Shown here: positions 1 to 6,685 of the stretch, one piece after another
Position numbering within the stretch: position 1 is the stretch's first letter
Layout: each line of letters starts with the position of its first letter
Position numbers and translations under genes: made by a program
Assembly: GCA_937991555.1 (NCBI GenBank)
Contig: CALKHU010000176.1
Location: 1 to 9,515, forward strand
Source: an uncultured Caulobacter sp.
GTDB taxonomy: Bacteria; Pseudomonadota; Alphaproteobacteria; Caulobacterales; Caulobacteraceae
Length of the DNA: 9,515 bases
Direction: 5' to 3'
Notes under the pieces: generated by a model
The model's database searches: none
The model's input: the letters and a program-made list of their open reading frames with translations, nothing else
Told to the model about the DNA's origin: nothing

Positions 1-32
1 CCTCTCCAGTCTCGCGGATAGCAGGCCTGGGC

Positions 33-1688
33 CTACTTCTCCTTCACGTCGTCGACGCCGTGGGCGAAGGCCTCGGCCGGGCTCGACATCGAGGTGTCCT
101 CGGTGATGTCGATCCCCTTGGCCAGCTTGGAGTTCCAGAAGCCGTAGAGGATGTAGACCACGGCTCCGATCGCCGCGTAGCTGCCCAGCAGGATCAGCGG
201 CAGCGGGTTGTCGTCCATGGCGTGCTGGATCATCGGCTTGAAGTTCTGCCACGCCAGGAACATGCAGGCGAGGATGCCGAGGAAGGCGGTGACAACGCCG
301 CCCGGGACACGGAACGGGCGCTCCATCTCCGGATGCTTGACCCGCAGGTAGATCACCGACAGGCAGACGATCGAGAAGGCGACCGCCGTCCCCAGCGACA
401 CCAGATCGCCCAGCAGGCTGATCGGCAGGAACGAGGCCGCCACCGCGATCAGGACGCCGAGCAGGATGGTGCCCATCCAGGGCGTCCGGAAATTCGGGTG
501 GATGGCGGCGAACACCTTCGGCAGCAGGCCGTCGCGGGCCATGGTGTAGAAGATGCGCGTCTGGCCGTAGACCAGCACCAGCATCACCGAGCTGAGGCCG
601 GTGATCGCGCCGATCTTGATCATCAGGCTGATCAGGTTGAACGGCTGGCCGTCGGCGTTGGTGAACGGCAGGTTCGCCCATTCGAGGCCCATGCGGTCGA
701 TCGCCACGGCGATCGGGGCCGGGCTGGCGAGTTCCTTGTAGGGCACCACGCCGGTCATGACAGCCGCGACGGCCATGTAGATGAGCGTGCAGATCACCAG
801 CGCGCCGAGGATGCCGATCGGCACGTCCCGCGACGGGTTCTTCGCTTCCGCCGCCGCGGTCGAGACGGCTTCGAAGCCGACGTAGGCGAAGAAGATGATC
901 GCCGCGCCGCGGAAGATGCCGCCCCAGCCGAATTCGCCGGGCTGGCCGGTCGGTTCGGGGATGAACGGCGACCAGTTCGCGGGGTTGATGTAGGCCAGGC
1001 CCACGCCGATAAACGTCAGCAGCACGATCACCTTGATGACCACGATGGCGTTGTTGACGTTGGCGGATTCGCTGACCCCGATGACCAGCAGGATGGTGAC
1101 CAGGGCGATGCCGATGGCCGCGATCACGTTCAGGCCGCCGGTCAGCTGGAAGGCGACGCCGCCGGCTTCGACCGGAACGGCCTGAATCAGCGGCGTGCCC
1201 CATTGGGCGACTTCGCTGCCGGCCACCGTGATCATCGGCAGGTGCACCCCGAAGTCATGCAGCATGCTGACCACATAGCCGGACCAGCCGACCGCGACCG
1301 TGGACGCGGCGATGCCGTACTCCAGCACCAGCAGCCAGCCCATGATCCAGGCGAACACCTCGCCCAGGGTGCCGTAGGCGTAGGTGTAGGCAGAGCCGGA
1401 GACCGGCATCGTCGAGGCGAGCTCGGCGTAGCACAGGCCGGCCAGCGCGCAGGCGATGCCGGCGACCACGAAGGACAGCATGATCGCCGGGCCGGCATTG
1501 GCCGAGGCGACCTGACCGGTGAGCACGAAGATGCCCGCGCCGATGATCGCGCCGACCCCGAGGCTGACCAGATTGATCGGTCCAAGGGAGCGCTTCAGCT
1601 CGCTCTTGGCCGCTTCCTTCTGGATGTTGGCGATGGACTTCTTGAGAAACAGTCGGTTCCCGCGAGGCGCGGAATCAGATGCGGACAT
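33..1688 (-). CDS. APC-superfamily amino acid permease, cationic amino acid transporter-like
   Basis: Inner-membrane secondary transporter predicted to import amino acids by proton symport. It resembles the CAT/YfnA branch of the APC superfamily; the substrate cannot be read from sequence. The 551-residue product has a roughly 35-residue basic cytoplasmic N-terminus, then GVGAIIGAGIFV at residues 44-55, the glycine-rich unwound part of TM1 that binds the substrate alpha-amino and carboxyl groups. PVSGSAYTYAYG follows around residue 95, and around residues 265-290 there is FFAYVGFEAVSTAAAEAKNPSRDVP, split here as FFAYVGFEAV and AEAKNPSRDVP, the TM6 and following loop signature of the family. 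At least twelve hydrophobic segments are visible, and the length matches CAT-type members. The start is the ATG at 1688, preceded at 9 bases by GGGGGAG. A TTG six codons upstream (1706) overlaps that ribosome binding site and is unlikely. The gene is divergent from hrpB. Family is confident; substrate is not. Confidence 0.93.
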   Translation of the reverse strand: MSASDSAPRGNRLFLKKSIANIQKEAAKSELKRSLGPINLVSLGVGAIIGAGIFVLTGQVASANAGPAIMLSFVVAGIACALAGLCYAELASTMPVSGSAYTYAYGTLGEVFAWIMGWLLVLEYGIAASTVAVGWSGYVVSMLHDFGVHLPMITVAGSEVAQWGTPLIQAVPVEAGGVAFQLTGGLNVIAAIGIALVTILLVIGVSESANVNNAIVVIKVIVLLTFIGVGLAYINPANWSPFIPEPTGQPGEFGWGGIFRGAAIIFFAYVGFEAVSTAAAEAKNPSRDVPIGILGALVICTLIYMAVAAVMTGVVPYKELASPAPIAVAIDRMGLEWANLPFTNADGQPFNLISLMIKIGAITGLSSVMLVLVYGQTRIFYTMARDGLLPKVFAAIHPNFRTPWMGTILLGVLIAVAASFLPISLLGDLVSLGTAVAFSIVCLSVIYLRVKHPEMERPFRVPGGVVTAFLGILACMFLAWQNFKPMIQHAMDDNPLPLILLGSYAAIGAVVYILYGFWNSKLAKGIDITEDTSMSSPAEAFAHGVDDVKEK

Positions 1689-1697
1689 TACGTCTCG

Positions 1698-1704
1698 CTC
1701 CCCC
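1698..1704 (-). promoter_or_regulatory. Ribosome binding site of the permease (decides its start)
   Basis: On the minus strand this reads GGGGGAG, ending 9 bases before the ATG at 1688. It supports 1688 over the in-frame TTG at 1706, which would place this purine run inside the coding region. Confidence 0.65.
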
Positions 1705-1708
1705 AAAG

Positions 1709-1727
1709 GCCGGCGACCCCCGCCGGC
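1709..1727 (-). promoter_or_regulatory. GC-rich hairpin in the permease 5' leader
   Basis: GCCGGCG and CGCCGGC form a perfect 7-bp stem around a 5-base loop. The hairpin lies 4 bases upstream of the permease ribosome binding site on the transcribed strand and is followed by only three T residues (CTTTGG), so it is a poor intrinsic terminator. It could limit ribosome access or act as an attenuator-like element. In such GC-rich DNA, short perfect stems also occur by chance, so the structure is seen but the function is inferred. Confidence 0.3.
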
Positions 1728-1740
1728 GGAATTGCGCGCG

Positions 1741-1769
1741 ACGTTAGGCAGCTACGGCGGTTCGCGCAA
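1741..1769 (-). promoter_or_regulatory. Weak candidate sigma-70-type promoter for the permease
   Basis: On the minus strand TTGCGC (1769-1764) and TAACGT (1746-1741) are separated by exactly 17 bases and point toward the permease. Each hexamer matches only three consensus positions. The location is sensible, about 50 bases upstream of the start, and it would place the GC hairpin in the transcript, but the match is weak. No convincing promoter was found for hrpB on the other strand. Confidence 0.2.
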
Positions 1770-1816
1770 CGGCTTACGGTGACGAGGGGCCTTCGACGCA
1801 CTAGGACTGCGCCACC

Positions 1817-4255
1817 ATGCTGCCGATCGAGGAAATCCTGCCCCGCCTGAGGAAGGCGCTGGTCGACGACGTCAACGCCGTGCTGGTGGCCCCGCCGGGC
1901 GCCGGCAAGACCACGCGGGTCCCGCTCGCGCTGCTCGACGAGCCGTGGACGGACGGCCGCAAGCTGGTCGTGCTGGAGCCACGCCGTCTCGCCGCCAGGG
2001 CGGCGGCGGCCCGGATGGCGGCGACGCTCGGTGAAAGCGTCGGCGAAACCGTGGGTTATCGCGTGCGGATGCAGTCACGGGTGTCGGCCCGCACGCGGAT
2101 CGAGGTGGTCACGGAAGGCGTGTTCACGCGCATGATCCAGGACGATCCGGCCCTCGACGGCGTCGCGGCCGTGCTGTTCGATGAGTTCCACGAACGCAGC
2201 CTCGACGCCGACCTGGGACTCGCCTTCGCCCGCGACAGCCAGTCGGCGCTGCGCGAGGACCTGCGGATCCTCGTCATGTCGGCGACGCTGGACGGCGCCG
2301 CCGTCGCCCGCCTGCTCGACGACGCGCCGGTGATCGAGAGCCAGGGCCGGATGTTCCCGGTCGACACCCGCTACCTCGGCCGCGATCCCGCCAGGCGGCT
2401 GGAGGAGCAGGCGGCCAGGGCGGTCGAGCGCGCGCTCGCCGAGGAGAGCGGCAGCCTTCTGGTCTTCCTGCCGGGGCAGGGCGAGATCCTGCGCACCCGC
2501 GACCTGCTCGCCGAACGCCTGCGCCGGCCGGAGGTCGACCTCGCGCCGCTCTATGGCGCGATGGAGGGCCGCGACCAGGACCTGGCGATCAGCCCGTCGC
2601 CGCCGGGCCGTCGCAAGGTGGTTCTGGCCACCGCGATCGCCGAGACCAGCCTGACGATCGAGGGCGTCCGCGTCGTCATCGACGCCGGCCTCGCGCGCGT
2701 GCCGCGCTTCGACCCGGCCAGCGGCCTGACCCGCCTGGAGACGGTCCGTGTCTCCCGCGCCGCCGCCGATCAGCGCCGGGGGCGCGCGGGCCGCACCGAG
2801 CCCGGCGTCTGCTACCGCCTGTGGGACGAGGCGGAGACCCGCGCCCTGGTCCCGTTCGGGCGTCCGGAGATCCTCGAGACCGATCTCTCGGGGCTGGCGC
2901 TCGATCTCGCCCGCTGGGGCGTGCGCGACCCGTCCGACCTCCGGTTCCTCGATCCGCCGCCGGCCGCCGCCTTCGCCGAGGCGCGGGCGCTGCTCGCCCG
3001 GCTGCAGGCGCTGGACGGGCAGGGGGCCCTGACGGCGCACGGCAAGGCTCTGGCCGACCTGCCGCTGCCGCCCCGGCTGGCGCATATGGTCGTCCGCGGC
3101 GCGGCCGGCGGTCAGGGGCTGCTGGCGGCGAAGATCGCCGCCCTGCTGACCGAGAGGGGTCTCGGCGGTCGCGACGTGCATCTGGGCCACCGTCTGGACG
3201 CCTTTGACCGCGACCGGTCTCCGCGCGCGAAGGACGCCCGGGCCCTGGCCGAGCGCTGGGCCCGCGCCGCCGGCCGACCGCCGCAGCAGCCACCGCTCGA
3301 TGAGGCGCTTCTGCTGGCGGAGGCCTTTCCCGAGCGGGTGGCCAAGGCGCGCGGGGCCTCGGGCGAGTTCCAGCTGGCCACGGGGCGCGGCGCCCATGTG
3401 GAAGCCACCGACGTCCTCGCCCGTGAGAAGTGGATCGCGGTCGGCGAACTGGGCGGCGGCGCCCAGCGGGACCGGATCCTCCTCGCCGCGCCGCTGGATG
3501 AGGCGGCGCTTCGCGAGGCCTTTGCCGACCGCCTGACCCGCGAGGAGAAGCTGGAGATCGAGGCCGACGGCAAGGTCCGCGCCCGCCGGTTGCTCAGGCT
3601 CGACCGCCTGACGGTCGAGGACCGGCTGATCGAAAAACCCGATCCGGAGCTGATCGTCCGCGCCCTGGCCGAGCGCGTCCGCCGCGAGGGGCTTACCGTA
3701 CTGAAGCCCGGCGAGCGCACGGCCTCGGTGATCCAGCGCCTCGCCTATCTGCACACCACCCGGCCTGACATCTGGCCGGACCTGTCGGAGGCGGCGCTTG
3801 TCGCCCGCCTCGACGAATGGCTGGAGCCACTGTTGCCCGGCAAGCGGTCGCTGGCCGACCTGCCCGACGACGCCGTCGCCGACGCCATCCGGACGCTGTT
3901 GCCCTGGGACCTCCAGCAACGCCTGGCCGCCGAGGCGCCGTCCCGCTGGACCGCCCCGACGGGCAGCCGGTTCCGTATCGACTACGCCGCCGAGGGCGGG
4001 CCGCGCGTCGAGGGGCGGGTGATGGAGTTCTACGGTCTCTCCGAACACCCGACCGCCGCCGGCGTGCCGCTGACCCTGGCGCTGCTGTCGCCCGCCCACC
4101 GGCCGATCCAGGTGACGAAGGATCTGCCCGGCTTCTGGCGTGGCAGCTGGAAGGAGGTCCGCACCGAGATGAAGGGCCGCTACCCCCGCCACGTCTGGCC
4201 CGAGGAACCGTGGCTGGCCCAGGCGACGACACGGGCCAAGCCGCGCGGGACCTGA
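1817..4255 (+). CDS. hrpB: ATP-dependent helicase HrpB (DEAH-box, superfamily 2)
   Basis: Cytoplasmic DEAH/DExH RNA helicase of 812 residues, full length against E. coli HrpB at about 809. Motifs appear in order: Walker A APPGAGKTT at residues 25-33; motif Ia LEPRRLAARAAA from residue 53; motif II DEFH at 122-125 (HrpB uses DEFH rather than DEAH); motif III SAT at 155-157; motif V ATAIAETSLTIEGV near residue 275; and motif VI QRRGRAGR at 319-326. An HA2-like helical region follows. The last 100 residues are the HrpB C-terminal domain, recognisable by FYGLSEHP, PIQVTKDLPGFWRGSW and KGRYPRHVWPE. The exact cellular role of HrpB is not settled in most bacteria. The ATG at 1817 follows a modest AGGA (1803-1806) by 10 bases and leaves the expected short stretch before Walker A. 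There is a 104-base gap to the next gene. Confidence 0.97.
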   Translation: MLPIEEILPRLRKALVDDVNAVLVAPPGAGKTTRVPLALLDEPWTDGRKLVVLEPRRLAARAAAARMAATLGESVGETVGYRVRMQSRVSARTRIEVVTEGVFTRMIQDDPALDGVAAVLFDEFHERSLDADLGLAFARDSQSALREDLRILVMSATLDGAAVARLLDDAPVIESQGRMFPVDTRYLGRDPARRLEEQAARAVERALAEESGSLLVFLPGQGEILRTRDLLAERLRRPEVDLAPLYGAMEGRDQDLAISPSPPGRRKVVLATAIAETSLTIEGVRVVIDAGLARVPRFDPASGLTRLETVRVSRAAADQRRGRAGRTEPGVCYRLWDEAETRALVPFGRPEILETDLSGLALDLARWGVRDPSDLRFLDPPPAAAFAEARALLARLQALDGQGALTAHGKALADLPLPPRLAHMVVRGAAGGQGLLAAKIAALLTERGLGGRDVHLGHRLDAFDRDRSPRAKDARALAERWARAAGRPPQQPPLDEALLLAEAFPERVAKARGASGEFQLATGRGAHVEATDVLAREKWIAVGELGGGAQRDRILLAAPLDEAALREAFADRLTREEKLEIEADGKVRARRLLRLDRLTVEDRLIEKPDPELIVRALAERVRREGLTVLKPGERTASVIQRLAYLHTTRPDIWPDLSEAALVARLDEWLEPLLPGKRSLADLPDDAVADAIRTLLPWDLQQRLAAEAPSRWTAPTGSRFRIDYAAEGGPRVEGRVMEFYGLSEHPTAAGVPLTLALLSPAHRPIQVTKDLPGFWRGSWKEVRTEMKGRYPRHVWPEEPWLAQATTRAKPRGT

Positions 4256-4346
4256 CCGCTGTCCAACTTGTGAGCGGCGCGCCTCCCCGATATCGGCCTC
4301 GGCCTGTTGCGTCCCTGAAACCAGCGCCTCATGGATCGGAGGACGG

Positions 4347-4356
4347 AAGGAGGGGG
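4347..4356 (+). promoter_or_regulatory. Strong ribosome binding site of the DUF695-type gene
   Basis: AAGGAGGGGG contains a near-perfect Shine-Dalgarno core, GGAGG at 4349-4353, six bases before the ATG at 4360. It is the strongest ribosome binding site in the window. It fixes the start of the short gene, whose reading frame is otherwise open far back into hrpB (to 3817). Confidence 0.75.
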
Positions 4357-4359
4357 ACG

Positions 4360-4767
4360 ATGCCGGCGGAAGAGACCTGGCTCCTCGGGGAAGGGCGGCT
4401 GGCCGGAAAGCCGGTGCTGGTGCGCGCCCGCGAGATGGAGCCGCTGCCGGTCCTGCCCAACCTGCTGGTGGTCGACGTCTTCTACGACAGCGTCGATGAC
4501 AGCGCGCTGCCGGGCGAGGAGGACGACGCGATGCTCGAGCGGTTCGAGGCCGAGGCGCTGGAGCGGCCGAGCGAGCGGGTGCGCATCGTGCTGGCCTTCG
4601 TCGAGATCCACGACGGGCGCGTCCGCTACTACTGTTACGCCAGCCATGTCGACCGCGCTGTCGAGCATATCGACGCCGCCGCCGGCCCGGTCGAGCCGGA
4701 GTACTCGACGGAGTACGATCCCGACTGGGTCGTCTACCGCGAGCGGATGGCCTCGCTGCAGGCCTGA
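4360..4767 (+). CDS. DUF695-like small cytoplasmic protein, function unknown
   Basis: An acidic soluble protein of 135 residues with no signal peptide or membrane segment. Its pattern resembles the DUF695 domain: Trp7 in the first strand, KPVLVRAR at 17-24, a hydrophobic strand NLLVVDVFYDS at 34-44, the acidic helix around residues 50-68, IVLAFVEIHDGRVRYYCYA at 76-94, and the closing DPDWVVY at 120-126. DUF695 has no established activity; members occur alone or fused to other small domains. The assignment rests on this pattern by eye and could be wrong. The start is supported by a very strong ribosome binding site, and codon use matches the neighbours. It lies between hrpB and an amidohydrolase in the same direction, with gaps of 104 and 91 bases, so cotranscription is possible but not shown. 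Confidence 0.75.
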   Translation: MPAEETWLLGEGRLAGKPVLVRAREMEPLPVLPNLLVVDVFYDSVDDSALPGEEDDAMLERFEAEALERPSERVRIVLAFVEIHDGRVRYYCYASHVDRAVEHIDAAAGPVEPEYSTEYDPDWVVYRERMASLQA

Positions 4768-4815
4768 TGGCCCGATCCGGGGTGGGTCGGCGCTGGCGCC
4801 CCGCCCGTGTTCGCG

Positions 4816-4853
4816 TCACCTTCGCCCGACCCGTCGCCAGAGCGGGAGAGGGA
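4816..4853 (+). repeat. Possible dispersed intergenic repeat remnant carrying a ribosome binding site
   Basis: The stretch reads TCACCTTCGCCCGACCCG followed by TCGCCAGAGCGGGAGAGGGA. Read in another frame it would encode the SPDPSPERERD-type peptide that I associate with dispersed, imperfectly palindromic intergenic repeats in proteobacterial genomes. Only one copy is present here, so repetition cannot be shown from this window. Its 3' end supplies GAGAGG (4847-4852), which looks like the ribosome binding site of the following amidohydrolase. Confidence 0.25.
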
Positions 4854-4858
4854 CGTCC

Positions 4859-6685
4859 ATGGCCATCACGACCACCGTTATGCCGCCGCGCCGGCGGCTG
4901 ACTGCGAGACCGTTCGCGCCGGCGGGCGTTCATGGTTGCGTCTGCTGCTCGCCGGCCCTCCAGACTCTCGGCCTGCTGACGCTGCCGAAGCTGGCCTCGG
5001 CGGCGAGGCCGTCCCACTGGGCGCGGTTCGGCCCTCCGCCGGCGGCGCCGGTCGGGGCGGTCATCCTCGCCAACGCCCGCATCCACACCATCGACGCCGC
5101 CTTCTCGACCGCGCAGGCCCTGGCTTTCGCCGGCGGACGCCTGCTCGCCGTCGGATCGCTCGAGGAGGTCTCGGCCGCGGCCGGGGAGGACGCCGAAGTG
5201 ATCGACGCCGGCGGCCGCACCGTGCTGCCCGGATTCATCGAGCCCCACATGCACTTCTTCGCCATCGCCATGTTCGGCGCGATTCCGGACGTGGGCGCCC
5301 TGGTCTGCCGCGACGCCGACGATGTCATCGCGCGGGTCGGCGAGATGGCGGGATCGGCCGAAGCCGGGGCGTGGATCATCGGCCGGCAGTTCGACCCGTC
5401 CCTGCAGCCGGGCGCCGATCGCATCACCCGCCACACGCTCGATCAGGTCGCGCCGCGCAATCCGGTCTTCCTGTTCAACGCCTCGCTGCACATCGGCTAC
5501 TGCAACAGCGCCGCGCTCGAGGCTGCGGGCGTGACGGCGGAGACGCCGGATCCGCCCGGCGCGAGCTACGTCCGTGGCCCGGACGGCGCGCCGAACGGCG
5601 TGCTGCAGGGGCAGGCGGCGATGTTCAGCGTCCTCGGCCAGAACCTGGCGACCATGGCCGAGGCCGACCTCGCCGCCGCCTGTGTGCGGGTCGCCGGCAA
5701 GGCCAACCGGGTCGGTTTCACCACCGTCTGCGACCAGGCCACCGGCGGCTTCCAGGGGCGTGGCGAGATCGCCGCCCTGCAGGGGTTCGCACAGTCGGGC
5801 CACCTGACGGTCCGGATGCGCAACTCGCTGATCCAGGCCGGCGAGCGGACCTGGGATGCGCTGGGTCTCGCGCCCGGCGAGGGCGACGACATGGTCCGCA
5901 CCGTCGGCTGGAAGATCGTCTCGGACGGTTCCAACCAAGGCCGCACCGGCCTGCAGCGCGAACCCTACCTCGGGGGCGGGACCGGCATGGCCTACGTCGA
6001 GCCGGACGCCCTTCGCGACATCGTCGTGAAGCGGGCGCTGCAGGGCTGGCAGATGGTCATCCACGCCAACGGCGACCTCGCCATCGATCGCGCCCTCGAC
6101 GCCATCGAGGCCGCCGTCGACGCCGGCGCGCCGGCGGACGCGCGCTTCCGCATCGAGCACTGCTCGGTCCTCGACGACGGCCAGATCGCCCGCATGGCCC
6201 GGCTCGGCGTCACGCCGAGCTTCCTCATCGGTCACGTGCACTACTGGGGCAAGGCGTTCCGGGACGAGATCTTCGGGCCCGCGAAGGCCGACCGGCTCGG
6301 GCGCGCCGCCTCCTGCGGCCGGGCCGGCATCCGCTGGACGATGCACTCCGACGAGCCGGTCACCGAGATGGATCCGCTCCGCATGATCGACAACGCCGTC
6401 AACCGTGACCTGTGGAAGGCCCCCGGCGAGGTGCTCAATCCCGCCGAGCGCGTCTCTGTCCGGGACGCCATCGTCGCCCTGACCCGCGACGCCGCCTGGC
6501 AGTGCCGGTCGGACCACGAGATCGGCACGCTCGAAGCGGGCAAGCTGGCCGATTTCGTCATCCTGGACCGCGACCCGCTCGAGGCTCCGACCGGGGAGCT
6601 GCGATCGATCCGGGTGCTGGAGACCTGGGTCGGCGGACGGCGCGTGTGGTCGTCTGCGAGCGGGACTCAGCCCGCCGCCGCGTAG
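4859..6685 (+). CDS. Metal-dependent amidohydrolase, YtcJ/AepA-like (amidohydrolase family 3)
   Basis: A 608-residue hydrolase of the amidohydrolase superfamily, predicted to cleave an amide or related C-N bond; the substrate is unknown. Likely metal-site residues are H130 and H132 in EPHMHF, K352 in GWKIVSDGS (a possible carbamylated lysine), H402 in IHANGD, H434 in RIEHCS and D498 in HSDEPV. The C-terminal GTLEAGKLADFVILDRDP closes the small beta domain whose N-terminal half starts near residue 67 (AVILANARIHTIDAAF). Glu128 occupies the place usually held by Asp in DxHxH. The first 50 residues are odd: an RRR stretch at 11-13, a CVCC cluster at 27-30, then a weakly hydrophobic run ending ASA-A at 46-49, which might be an atypical export signal. 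The ATG at 4859 has GAGAGG six bases upstream; an extension of the frame to 4331 would overlap the DUF695 gene. The 3' end overlaps the convergent methyltransferase by 19 bases. Confidence 0.9.
   Translation: MAITTTVMPPRRRLTARPFAPAGVHGCVCCSPALQTLGLLTLPKLASAARPSHWARFGPPPAAPVGAVILANARIHTIDAAFSTAQALAFAGGRLLAVGSLEEVSAAAGEDAEVIDAGGRTVLPGFIEPHMHFFAIAMFGAIPDVGALVCRDADDVIARVGEMAGSAEAGAWIIGRQFDPSLQPGADRITRHTLDQVAPRNPVFLFNASLHIGYCNSAALEAAGVTAETPDPPGASYVRGPDGAPNGVLQGQAAMFSVLGQNLATMAEADLAAACVRVAGKANRVGFTTVCDQATGGFQGRGEIAALQGFAQSGHLTVRMRNSLIQAGERTWDALGLAPGEGDDMVRTVGWKIVSDGSNQGRTGLQREPYLGGGTGMAYVEPDALRDIVVKRALQGWQMVIHANGDLAIDRALDAIEAAVDAGAPADARFRIEHCSVLDDGQIARMARLGVTPSFLIGHVHYWGKAFRDEIFGPAKADRLGRAASCGRAGIRWTMHSDEPVTEMDPLRMIDNAVNRDLWKAPGEVLNPAERVSVRDAIVALTRDAAWQCRSDHEIGTLEAGKLADFVILDRDPLEAPTGELRSIRVLETWVGGRRVWSSASGTQPAAA

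Noticed and set aside
23..34. AGGCC-TG-GGCCT inverted repeat at the permease stop as a terminator
   Set aside because: The loop is only two bases, the stem is five pairs, and no T-run follows on the minus strand.
60..1850. A 596-codon plus-strand open frame opposite the permease
   Set aside because: It is codon-aligned with the permease, so the same codon-bias explanation applies. The product is dominated by D, H, R and Q, typical of antisense translation of a membrane protein gene.
4276..4296. Short palindromes GGCGCGCC and CCGATATCGG after hrpB as operator sites
   Set aside because: Palindromes of 8 to 10 bases are expected by chance in DNA of this composition, there is no second copy, and no known operator matches.
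3817..4359. Upstream extension of the DUF695 frame into hrpB
   Set aside because: It covers the HrpB C-terminal domain in another frame and is Arg/Pro-rich. The strong ribosome binding site marks 4360 as the start.
4768..4815. GC-rich inverted repeats after the DUF695 gene (around GGCGCTGGCGCC) as a terminator
   Set aside because: The stem is only four or five pairs, cannot be extended without mismatches, and has no T-run after it.
4331..4858. Upstream extension of the amidohydrolase frame to an ATG at 4331
   Set aside because: It overlaps the whole DUF695-like gene in another frame, gives an Arg/Ser-rich non-protein-like sequence, and ignores the good ribosome binding site before 4859.
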